Assembly (NCBI GenBank): GCA_003279935.1
Contig: QCGL01000008.1
Span: 1 to 64,000 of the forward strand
Reading direction: 5' to 3'
From: Prochlorococcus sp. AG-388-A04
GTDB lineage: Bacteria > Cyanobacteriota > Cyanobacteriia > PCC-6307 > Cyanobiaceae
DNA length: 64,000 nt
Part shown: positions 19,915 through 28,182 of the stretch, piece after piece
How the letters are laid out: every line of letters starts with the position of its first letter
Numbering within the stretch: the first letter of the stretch is position 1
The notes under the pieces: model-generated
Databases searched by the model: none
What the model was told of the DNA's origin: nothing
The model's input: the letters and a program-made list of their open reading frames with translations, nothing else
Position numbers and translations under genes: made by a program

Positions 19915-21444
19915 ATGGAGTTAGAAGGGAAATTACATGAAATCAAGAAACCAATAATGGTCCTGGGCACCTCCAGTGGAGCAGGGAAGTCGTTAACGGT
20001 TACTGCTATTTGCAGGATTCTTAAAAATTCAGGAGAAGAGCCAATACCTTTTAAGGGACAAAATATGAGTAATAACGCTTGGGTTGATTGGGAAGGTGGA
20101 GAGATGGCATATTCACAAGCACTTCAAGCTTTTGCTTGTGGTATTATTCCTTCTTCAGAGATGAATCCCATTTTATTAAAACCGCAAGGCAATTCTACAA
20201 GTGAGGTGATTCACCTTGGCAAAAGTATAGGAATAACAACTGCCAAAAATTACTACAAAGATTGGTTTATTCCAGGTTGGGAAGTAATAAGAAAAAGTCT
20301 AAATTCTATTTATAAAAAAAATCCAAATTGTCGTTTAATTATCGAAGGGGCTGGTAGTCCAGTAGAAATGAATTTGATTCATAGAGATCTCACTAATTTA
20401 AGAGTTGCTAAGTATTTAAATGCAAATTGCATTTTGGTTACTGATATTGAAAGGGGAGGCGTGTTTGCACAAATCATCGGAACTCTTGAATTAATGAAAC
20501 CTGAAGAAAAGAAACTTATTAAAGGAATAATTATAAATAGATTCAGAGGAGACCTTTCATTATTTGAAGAAGGAAAAAAATGGATTGAGAGCAAAACTCA
20601 GATTCCTGTTTTAGGAATAATTCCTTGGCTCAAGGATAAATTTCCTCCAGAAGATTCTTTAGATTTACTAGAAAAGAAATCATATGCAACAAACCCTGAA
20701 ATAAAAGTTGGAATCATAAAATTGCCATCTATTAGTAATTTTTCAGATTTTGACCCATTAGAAAATGAAGAATCCATATTAATTAAGTGGGTAATAGAAT
20801 CCCAAAACTTGAATCAATATGATTTTATTATTCTTCCTGGAAGTAAACAAACTATTAAAGATCAACTTTTTCTTATAAATTCAGGCCTATCACAAGATAT
20901 AAAAGATTATGCAAAAAATAATGGCAACATATTTGGGATTTGTGGAGGATTACAAATGTTGGGAACAATTCTTGAAGACCCATATTGTAAGGAAGGGTCA
21001 AAATTAAATCTAGATAAATCAATTAAGGGAATTGGATTACTACCTTTAAAAACAACTTTTCTTGAAAGCAAGATAACCAGACAAATTAATTCCGAATCAA
21101 TTTGGCCGAACTTAACAGAAATCAATGGGTTTGAAATACATAATGGAGTAACTGAATTAGACAGTAGTCAAAATACTTTAAAAATAAAACCTATTTTTAA
21201 AGATTTAGATCTTGGTTGGTATAAAGAAAATAGTCAAGGAGGTGCTATTGCAGGTAGCTATATTCATGGGATCTTTGAAAATGATAAATGGAGAAATCAA
21301 TATATAAACTTAATTAGAAAGAGTAAAAACCTTCCTATGCCATCAAAAAAAACAAGCTCATATAAAATGAAAAGAGAATCAATTATTGATAATCTCGCTA
21401 ATGAATTTAAAAAACACTTAAATATTTCATCACTATTAATTTGA
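19915..21444 (+). CDS. cobQ: Cobyric acid synthase
   Basis: It amidates four side chains of adenosylcobyrinic acid diamide using glutamine and ATP, a step of cobalamin (pseudocobalamin) synthesis. The 509-aa protein has an N-terminal dethiobiotin-synthetase-like ATPase domain with GTSSGAGKS (about residues 18-26). The C-terminal glutamine amidotransferase-like domain has its cysteine in GICGGLQMLG and its histidine in YIHGIFEN. The stop overlaps the start of a ferredoxin gene (TTGA), suggesting translational coupling. Confidence 0.96.
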   Translation: MELEGKLHEIKKPIMVLGTSSGAGKSLTVTAICRILKNSGEEPIPFKGQNMSNNAWVDWEGGEMAYSQALQAFACGIIPSSEMNPILLKPQGNSTSEVIHLGKSIGITTAKNYYKDWFIPGWEVIRKSLNSIYKKNPNCRLIIEGAGSPVEMNLIHRDLTNLRVAKYLNANCILVTDIERGGVFAQIIGTLELMKPEEKKLIKGIIINRFRGDLSLFEEGKKWIESKTQIPVLGIIPWLKDKFPPEDSLDLLEKKSYATNPEIKVGIIKLPSISNFSDFDPLENEESILIKWVIESQNLNQYDFIILPGSKQTIKDQLFLINSGLSQDIKDYAKNNGNIFGICGGLQMLGTILEDPYCKEGSKLNLDKSIKGIGLLPLKTTFLESKITRQINSESIWPNLTEINGFEIHNGVTELDSSQNTLKIKPIFKDLDLGWYKENSQGGAIAGSYIHGIFENDKWRNQYINLIRKSKNLPMPSKKTSSYKMKRESIIDNLANEFKKHLNISSLLI

Positions 21445-21686
21445 AACAATCAAAAATTAAAATCACATGGCCAAATAATATTGAGACATATGCCTCCGAG
21501 AATGATGATTGGTTTTTACTTGCGAGGAGGGCAGGTTATGAAATTCCTACTGGATGTTTAACTGGTAGCTGTGGTGCTTGTGAAATAGATGTAAATGGAG
21601 AAACTGTGAGAGCTTGTATAAGTAATATTAAAAGTAAAAAAGATTGCTCATTAAGAGTTTCTTTGACATCAGATCCATTTTGGTAA
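21441..21686 (+). CDS. Plant-type 2Fe-2S ferredoxin
   Basis: A short ferredoxin (81 aa) with ligands C39, C44, C47 and C59 in the order C-x4-C-x2-C-x11-C (GCLTGSCGACEID, then ETVRAC). In canonical plant ferredoxins the last cysteine lies about 29 residues further on, so this is the shorter type seen in oxygenase or biosynthetic ferredoxins. The TTG start overlaps the cobQ stop by 4 nt. Its partner is unknown; a reductive step of cobalamin synthesis is only a guess. It is the last clear core gene before the surface-glycan island. Confidence 0.85.
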   Translation: MKQSKIKITWPNNIETYASENDDWFLLARRAGYEIPTGCLTGSCGACEIDVNGETVRACISNIKSKKDCSLRVSLTSDPFW

Positions 21687-21744
21687 ATCAGAAGTATTAA
21701 ACCTAATTTAACAATAATTTGAAAAATTATTAAAATCCCAACAA

Positions 21745-21773
21745 TTGATTTAAATTTATAAAGTATCTATAAT
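21745..21773 (+). promoter_or_regulatory. Sigma-70 type promoter at the island edge
   Basis: TTGATT (21745-21750), a 17-nt spacer and TATAAT (21768-21773), a near-consensus promoter. Transcription would start near 21780. An AAGGA ribosome site lies just before the ATG at 21810. Confidence 0.6.
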
Positions 21774-21809
21774 GCAATTCATAAAAGATTTGAATTTGAA
21801 AGGATTTTA

Positions 21810-22817
21810 ATGTTTCCTAAAAAAAAAGCTTGTCCATTATGTAAATCTACCAACTTTATTAATTTAAAATCTAGTTATAAAAATGTTTATTCAGAACTAC
21901 TTTCTAAAGAATTATCCGTAGGAGAAGAAGTACTTTTAAATACCAAATATAAATCTGCGAGATGTACAAATTGTTTAACTTTGTTTTGGCATCAACCAAT
22001 AAGTGAAGAAATAAGGATAAAGTTATATACTGAAATTTTGCCTACACACCCAAAAGGGGAGGATTCCACGGGTAAATATTTTTCTTTAGAAGGATTTAAA
22101 AAAAAAATAAATGGCTTATCTAAATTATCCCAAAAAAGAAAGCGCATATTAGAAGGATATATCTCCTCTATGATTTTCAATAATTCCATAGAGAAAAGAA
22201 TAGTTCTTGAAGGATTTGATAAAAATACTAATAACGAATTATTTATGAGGACAATAGAAAAGATTTTCAAACGTGGGGCTCAGCCCTATTCTAGACATAT
22301 TGGATTTCGCAATACAGATTTAAATTCTAAAATTTTAAAACTAACTAATAGTTTCAAGCCTGAACAATATAACTACATTGAATATGGATGCATTGACTGG
22401 GGGCCAATAAATGTTTTTAACAAATCAAGTCTTAAATGTCTCTCAATAATCCCCAAAAATAGTATTTTTTGGGATTGTTCAAAAGAAGCTTTATGTGAAA
22501 AGAAACCGCATTTAGTTTTACACGAGGGTGATCCGATTTTTAGAGAAAAAAGTTTTAAAAATTCAATTTTAGGATTATTTTTAGTATTAGATCATGTAGA
22601 TAGTCCATTAGATTTTATAAGTTACTTCCTCAACAAAGGAGTGTCAGCAATAGTAATTCTGTTGGAAAAAGATGAAGGTAAGGGGATTCCAATACAGCAT
22701 CTTACTCTTTGGTCAGAAGAAAGCCTACTTTATTTAGCTAAAAAATTTTCCATGAATATTGAATTTCCTTCTTTAGAAAGTGAAAAATATATATCTGCAA
22801 TATTAACGAAAAAATGA
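21810..22817 (+). CDS. Zinc-ribbon methyltransferase-like protein
   Basis: A 335-aa protein beginning with a CxxC zinc ribbon (CPLCKS) paired with CTNC about 45 residues later. This layout is seen in C-methyltransferases of deoxysugar pathways. The central region does not show a clear glycine-rich SAM loop (NYIEYGCIDWGPINVF may be its degenerate form). The C-terminal part (LGLFLVLDHVDSPLDFISYF, then TLWSEESLLYLAKKFSM) follows the methyltransferase order of a D/H motif before the last strands. Activity is therefore uncertain. It is the first island gene, with its own good promoter. Confidence 0.6.
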   Translation: MFPKKKACPLCKSTNFINLKSSYKNVYSELLSKELSVGEEVLLNTKYKSARCTNCLTLFWHQPISEEIRIKLYTEILPTHPKGEDSTGKYFSLEGFKKKINGLSKLSQKRKRILEGYISSMIFNNSIEKRIVLEGFDKNTNNELFMRTIEKIFKRGAQPYSRHIGFRNTDLNSKILKLTNSFKPEQYNYIEYGCIDWGPINVFNKSSLKCLSIIPKNSIFWDCSKEALCEKKPHLVLHEGDPIFREKSFKNSILGLFLVLDHVDSPLDFISYFLNKGVSAIVILLEKDEGKGIPIQHLTLWSEESLLYLAKKFSMNIEFPSLESEKYISAILTKK

Positions 22818-22907
22818 TTATTTTTTTAGTTCTTAAAAAAAGAAAGCGCGTTAGTAAAGTTTGAGAATCTTTAAATTATTGGACTTTAGATAATCAAATA
22901 AAAAGTT

Positions 22908-23882
22908 TTAGTAAACATTTAGACATAAGATTCCCGTCAAAATGAAGAGAAAATACATAATGAAAATTGTTTTTTTATAACTTATCCCGACATTCAATAA
23001 TCTGTAGTGGAAGTGTCTCCTGTCCCCTTGAAAAGGTGACTGAAGTGAAATCAACCGGGAAAAGATAACAAAACCCATATCTAAAAGTGGGACAAGAAAC
23101 AACATTAAAATTCTTTCGAAATAAAAAATTTCTTGATTACTAAAGACCAGAAGAGAAGCTATGGCTAAAGAAAAGCCCAAGAAATTGGAACCAGAATCTC
23201 CCATCAGAATTTTAGATGGATAAAAATTATATATCAAAAATGATGATGAAGTGCCTAATATTAGCGTTGAGATAATTAGTGCGAGTGGGTTAGAAATTTG
23301 AAAACTTATAATTATAAGAACAAAAGATGAAATACTTGCAAAACCTGCTGCTAGGCCATCTAATCCATCAAGCCAATTAAACGCATTAATTAATCCAGTA
23401 ATCCATAACATTGTGATTACGTAACTCCAAAAAACAAAAAAGCTATCGCTTCCTGATATAAATTGAAAAAGGCTAATCTGTTTAATATTAATCAACAATC
23501 CAAATTTACATGTAAAAAAAGAAATCAGAAATTGAAAAATTAATCTAATTAAAGGAGAAAGTTTATAAATATCGTCCAAAAGTCCCAAAAGAAAAATAGA
23601 GGGTATGAATAAAAATAGGATTAAAAGAATTTGAGTATTAATATTAAAATTAAGAGTTAGGATAAACAAACCAAGTAAAGCTGATATTAAATAACTTATA
23701 AATATAGAAATCCCTCCTATTCTTACTTTAGGGATACTTTTTTGTTTATTTGGTTCATGAATATCTAATATTCCTTTTTTTTCTCCAAATTTAATTGTAA
23801 ATGGTAATAATTGTAAATTTATAAATAAGGAAGAGATTAAAGCAAATAAACCACTCAATATCACATATATTTTGAAATCCAA
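22908..23882 (-). CDS. Polyprenyl-phosphate HexNAc-1-phosphate transferase (WecA/MraY-like)
   Basis: An integral membrane enzyme (324 aa, about ten helices) that would load the first sugar-1-phosphate onto undecaprenyl phosphate. The family motifs are present: PKVRIGGISI, the aspartate pair in LLDDIYKLSP (D103-D104), NAFNWLDGLDGLAAG (166-180) and MGDSGSNFLG, plus the cytoplasmic His-rich loop DRRHFHYRLL. The motif set fits WecA-type enzymes better than MraY, and a glycan context supports it. The upstream divergent stretch holds a decayed Wzz-like gene. Confidence 0.88.
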   Translation of the reverse strand: MDFKIYVILSGLFALISSLFINLQLLPFTIKFGEKKGILDIHEPNKQKSIPKVRIGGISIFISYLISALLGLFILTLNFNINTQILLILFLFIPSIFLLGLLDDIYKLSPLIRLIFQFLISFFTCKFGLLINIKQISLFQFISGSDSFFVFWSYVITMLWITGLINAFNWLDGLDGLAAGFASISSFVLIIISFQISNPLALIISTLILGTSSSFLIYNFYPSKILMGDSGSNFLGFSLAIASLLVFSNQEIFYFERILMLFLVPLLDMGFVIFSRLISLQSPFQGDRRHFHYRLLNVGISYKKTIFIMYFLFILTGILCLNVY

Positions 23883-23936
23883 AATTCTTTCTTTAAATAT
23901 TAATAAATTAGATAATGATAATACATTAAAAAAAAG

Positions 23937-24823
23937 TTGAACGCAATAAATAAGTTAATAAAAAGCGATGAAGACAAAGAGATAAATTTAAGAGAATTTT
24001 TCAATTTTTTTTTAAAATAAAATTACTATTTCATTTATAACAATAATTAGTTTTTATATCTTCATTAAGATTAGTAAGTGTACAGAAAAAAATATGGCAA
24101 GGAGAATTTGATATAGTCCTCAATAACTAAAAACAGGCTTCCCTAAATCTAAATTTTTCTAAATCAGGGCAAATTAAATTATGGAATAGTAAGAATTAAA
24201 TTGCCGCAGATTTTGAAATTATTAAAAGTTCTTCTTTTCTTTTTGATATTTTCTCTTAAGTTTAATTGGGGGAAACTAAATTAGATCCAGCTTATAAAAA
24301 TCTCAACTTCCAAAACTGGAGAGATAATTCGCTCTTAATATAAATAAAAGCTGGAACATCAGTCGTTAATTTCAAATATAAAGATCATCACAAATAAATT
24401 ATTTTACGGTTGATCATCAAATTAAATGAGGTTTTTCAAAAATTTTTCAACGTAAAAAGGAAATCAGAAAGCATAATTCTTGCAGAAAGATATTTCAAAA
24501 ACGAAGTTGATAAATATTGAGAAAAAAGCAAGAAATCATTAACAGGTTTTCAAGTTTTTTCTATCGAGAATAATTTATCTACAACTATGACAGAAAAAAA
24601 TTACTAGGAGTAATTCAATCCTAAAAAATAATCAAGACTTGAAAATTACATCAAATATATTAATGATGTTAAGTCAAGAAACTTATTATTAATAACAGAA
24701 TTAGGCGTTAAGAAGTTTGGATAAAGCAATTATTTGATGAATTCTTCAATAATCAAAAGACCTTTAATACTTGGATTCTTAGCTATTTCTTAATTTCATA
24801 AAAGGGATATTAACTCGATTTAA
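23937..24823 (+). pseudogene. Decayed Wzz-like chain-length determinant gene
   Basis: No open frame of any length survives here, yet plus-strand translation gives an ordered series of segments typical of cyanobacterial Wzz-like proteins: an acidic start EDKEINLREFFNFF, then after a one-base shift KKIWQGEFDIVL, then AADFEIIKSSSFLFDIF, KNLNFQNWRDNSLL, AGTSVVNFKYKDH, LIIKLNEVFQKFF, and SLTGFQVFSIENNLS. From about 24096 on these lie in one frame interrupted by about a dozen stop codons. An SSIIKRPLILGFLAIS segment near the end resembles the final membrane-proximal part. I infer a dead polysaccharide co-polymerase gene. Confidence 0.72.
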
Positions 24824-25997
24824 TTAAGCTTTTTTTTAAATCTATCTCAAGCAACCCCGCAGATGCGATAGTTGCAAAGATTAATTGACCAGGTCCAGAG
24901 AATAAAATAGGATAATGTATACTTCCCAAAAGCATTAAAGCCAAAGGATATCTAGCATAATTCAATCTAATTTTTAGTATCAAGTATGCATAAAATAATA
25001 TTGATAATAAACCTGTTCTAGCCAACATATCAATTAAGATGAAATCCCCATGGAATGCACCAAGACCCTTAATATTTTCTGCAGATTCCTTTAATTGTAT
25101 TTCTCCCCCAAAAAGAAAGCCAAAGAAACTTGAACTTGATAAATAATCCCTAATAATGTCTAATTTAAAATTAATAACCATTAAAAGATAATCAAATTTG
25201 AAATTCACGAAACCTTTATATTTATCAATAAGGTTATAAGAAGCCAAAACTATAAAAACAGAAAAACCAATTACTACGAATAATCTGTATATTTTAATTT
25301 TACTAAAAGTTGTTGCATCATAAAAAGCAACTAATGTTTCTTTAAAAAGATAAGTACTAAAAATTACAAAAAATATGAATGCGGATGTAGCAGATCCTGC
25401 TATTAAAGAAGAGAAAATAGTTATTAAACGATGAAAAAGTGGAGCTTTAATAAGTACAAGTAAAACAAATAAGGCTAATAAACAAACTCCTGTTATTGAT
25501 CTACTCCCTCCAAAAGATAAAACGCCAGAAAAAAAACTTGTTGTATAGAAAGGATTATAAGTAAATTCAAACATAGTTGATAGTTTATCTGAATAAATAT
25601 ATTGAGGAAAATTAAAAACAACAATATCTGAATTTATAGTCAATAAAACTCTTTCCAATAAAGTTAAAAAAGATAATAATAATGCAAGAGACAAAAAAAA
25701 TTGCCTTGAAATTATCTTTGGGAAATAAAGAAAGAATGACAATAAGAGCAAAGGGCCAAGATATAAACGATAAGAAAAAAGTACAGAAAAAAAGTCAAAA
25801 CCACTATTTATAAATGTCAAAATAAAGCATAAGAAACATATAGAACCAAGTTGTATAACTAATGGTATTGGTTTCTTTATAAACTTAATTGAGACAAAAA
25901 TAATTGCTAAGAAATACCCAAAAAAAGAAATAAATAATCTATAGAACCCAAAATAATAATAAAAAATAAATGAAAATATTATGTAAACACTTGCCAT
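24810..25997 (-). CDS. Probable O-antigen/polysaccharide polymerase (Wzy-like)
   Basis: A 395-aa protein made almost entirely of membrane helices (about ten to eleven). A larger polar loop lies in the second half (roughly residues 285-325, with FFGFLFGGEIQLKES and GLGAFHGDFILIDMLARTG). This layout, with a GxHxDxI-type loop motif, is typical of Wzy/WaaL-type polymerases and ligases, whose sequences are poorly conserved. Its neighbours are the WecA-like transferase, a decayed Wzz gene and an exporter, which fits Wzy. A ligase cannot be excluded. Confidence 0.7.
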   Translation of the reverse strand: MASVYIIFSFIFYYYFGFYRLFISFFGYFLAIIFVSIKFIKKPIPLVIQLGSICFLCFILTFINSGFDFFSVLFSYRLYLGPLLLLSFFLYFPKIISRQFFLSLALLLSFLTLLERVLLTINSDIVVFNFPQYIYSDKLSTMFEFTYNPFYTTSFFSGVLSFGGSRSITGVCLLALFVLLVLIKAPLFHRLITIFSSLIAGSATSAFIFFVIFSTYLFKETLVAFYDATTFSKIKIYRLFVVIGFSVFIVLASYNLIDKYKGFVNFKFDYLLMVINFKLDIIRDYLSSSSFFGFLFGGEIQLKESAENIKGLGAFHGDFILIDMLARTGLLSILFYAYLILKIRLNYARYPLALMLLGSIHYPILFSGPGQLIFATIASAGLLEIDLKKSLIKSS

Positions 25998-26144
25998 ATT
26001 GTTTTAGATTAAAACTTATAAAAATAAAACTTTAACTTAAAGATTCACTATTTCATATATAATTCAGCAACTAAAATAACAAAACATTTTTTTGAAATTG
26101 TTAATCATTTTTAAAAAAAAATGAATAATCGAAATTAACTTTTC

Positions 26145-26174
26145 TTGACAAAATTTACCTCAAACAATTAAATA
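26145..26174 (+). promoter_or_regulatory. Probable promoter of the ABC exporter
   Basis: Consensus TTGACA at 26145-26150 with TAAATA 18 nt downstream (26169-26174). It is 22 nt before the ATG of the ABC gene. Confidence 0.45.
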
Positions 26175-26195
26175 GTTCTAATAACAGAACTTTAA

Positions 26196-27983
26196 ATGAT
26201 ATTTTCGTTAATACAAAAGGCAAATAGAATTAGCTACGATTCCACAAAAATCATTTTTTTTCTTTGGAAAAAATTTAAAAAAAAGAGAAAACTACAGATA
26301 ATATCCTCAATATTCCTAATTCTTATAAGTGGGATTTCTGAAATGATTTCTTTGGGTTTAGTTGTACCCTTTCTAACTATCTTAATTGATCCTAATTCTC
26401 TATTCGAAATTAATTCACTTTCCTTTATGATTAATTTCTTTAATATTGATAAATTAGATAATTTAAGACTAATCTTTACTTGCCTTTTTGGCATATCAAG
26501 CGTTTTAGCAAACTCCATAAGATTACTTACAATCTGGGTAATTACCAACTTATCGCAGAGGATAGGCAATGATCTTAGCTCAGAAGCATTTTATAGGACA
26601 TTAAAACAACCTTACTCTACTCATATCAATAGAAATAGCAGTTTAATTTTAAATGGTCTAACCCATCATGTTTTACAAACTATAGTAGCTATAAACTTCT
26701 CTCTCCAATTAGTAGCTGCAATAATAATATTAATTTTCTTGATAACAACGTTAATATTTTTTGAACCCTCTTTAGCAATCTTCTCTATTTTGTTATTCTC
26801 GATTTCTTACCTTGTAATAGGCTTTAAATTTAAAAAGAAACTTGCAGAAAACAGTAAACTGGTGACAGAAACGACTAATAAGATATTAAAAATAATACAA
26901 GAATCACTTGGTAGCATAAGAGATATTATTATTAATAACAAAACTAATTATTTCTTTAGAGTTCATAAAGAATTCGATTTAAATTTAAGATTATTAAATA
27001 CAGAAAATATCTTTTTAACAAGTATTCCTAGATATGCAATGGAGGCAATTGGAATTTGTTTTATTTGTACATTTTCCTATTTAATGATTGTCAATTCAAA
27101 GGTCACAAATATTATTCCCTTATTAGGTGTCCTAGCGTTATCATCTCAAAGAATGCTGCCTGCATTGTATCTAGTATTTAAAAGTTGGTCTGCGATACAA
27201 ATAGCTAAAGATTCAGTAGTAGAGTTAACAAAGTTACTTGATCAACCTATATATCAAAAGCCTTTAGATTCTGAAAAGCAAAAGTTTATTTTTAAAAGTC
27301 ATATAGAATTTAAGAATGTTGATTTCAGATACCAAGATGATGATTCAATTGTCCTTAAAGGAATAAACTTCAGAATCAAAAAAGGCTCAAGAGTTGGCAT
27401 AATTGGAGAAACAGGTAGTGGTAAAAGCACAACTGTAGATCTTCTTATGGGATTGCTTAACCCTACTTCAGGTTCCATACTTATTGATAATAAAGAACTA
27501 CATGACAAGAGAAATCCTGATTTATTACATCAATGGAGAAACAGCATAGCTCACGTACCTCAACATATATACATTTCTGACGCATCATTTGCGGAAAATA
27601 TAGCTTTCGGCATTGATTATGAATTTATTGATATGAAGAGGGTCAAAGAGTCTGCAAGTTTAGCTAGGATCAGTGAATTTATTGATTCTAATCCAAAGAA
27701 ATATAGAACCCCCTTGGGAGAAAGAGGTGTTAATTTAAGTGGAGGACAACTACAAAGAATTGGAATTGCTCGTTCATTATATTTAGACAGGAAGATTTTA
27801 GTTTTTGATGAAGCAACAAGCTCACTGGATACAAAAACAGAGGATAGGATTATGCAGTCTTTGCAAAAACTTTCAAAAGAAATAACTATAGTTATTATTT
27901 CTCATAGACATTCTTCTTTAAAACAATGTGATCAAATATTTCTAGTGAAAGATGGATGCCTTCAAGAAACATTAATTCAATAG
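26196..27983 (+). CDS. MsbA-like ABC exporter (fused permease and ATPase)
   Basis: A 595-aa half-transporter with an N-terminal six-helix membrane domain (about residues 30-330) and a C-terminal ATPase. Walker A is GETGSGKST (404-412), the signature is LSGGQ (514-518), Walker B ends in DE (538-539), and the switch histidine is in VVIISHRHS. It would act as a homodimer to move a lipid-linked glycan or lipid across the inner membrane. In this island it is the only obvious flippase candidate, since no Wzx-like gene is seen. The substrate is inference. Confidence 0.88.
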   Translation: MIFSLIQKANRISYDSTKIIFFLWKKFKKKRKLQIISSIFLILISGISEMISLGLVVPFLTILIDPNSLFEINSLSFMINFFNIDKLDNLRLIFTCLFGISSVLANSIRLLTIWVITNLSQRIGNDLSSEAFYRTLKQPYSTHINRNSSLILNGLTHHVLQTIVAINFSLQLVAAIIILIFLITTLIFFEPSLAIFSILLFSISYLVIGFKFKKKLAENSKLVTETTNKILKIIQESLGSIRDIIINNKTNYFFRVHKEFDLNLRLLNTENIFLTSIPRYAMEAIGICFICTFSYLMIVNSKVTNIIPLLGVLALSSQRMLPALYLVFKSWSAIQIAKDSVVELTKLLDQPIYQKPLDSEKQKFIFKSHIEFKNVDFRYQDDDSIVLKGINFRIKKGSRVGIIGETGSGKSTTVDLLMGLLNPTSGSILIDNKELHDKRNPDLLHQWRNSIAHVPQHIYISDASFAENIAFGIDYEFIDMKRVKESASLARISEFIDSNPKKYRTPLGERGVNLSGGQLQRIGIARSLYLDRKILVFDEATSSLDTKTEDRIMQSLQKLSKEITIVIISHRHSSLKQCDQIFLVKDGCLQETLIQ

Positions 27984-28072
27984 AGATTTTGATATTAATT
28001 TAATACAAAATATGGAGACATCGAATAATTAATTTTTAATAATAAATTACTTTTAAATACAAAAAGATTAAA

Positions 28073-28101
28073 TTTAAGTTGAACTCTTGATTATGTATAA
28101 T
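28073..28101 (+). promoter_or_regulatory. Possible promoter of the FAD-NeuB fusion gene
   Basis: A perfect TATAAT (28096-28101) with TTTAAG 17 nt upstream (28073-28078). The leader would be about 75 nt to the ATG at 28183. Confidence 0.4.
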
Positions 28102-28182
28102 GTGGATTGGATAAATAGAAAATGTATACATTGCCTAAAACAAATATGAATTATTTTTTAAGGTCTAATTTGTAAAGAATTT

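Noticed and set aside
28011-28022. TATGGAGACATC, also found near 63958
   Set aside because: A 12-base match at two distant sites in AT-rich spacers without other shared context is probably chance.
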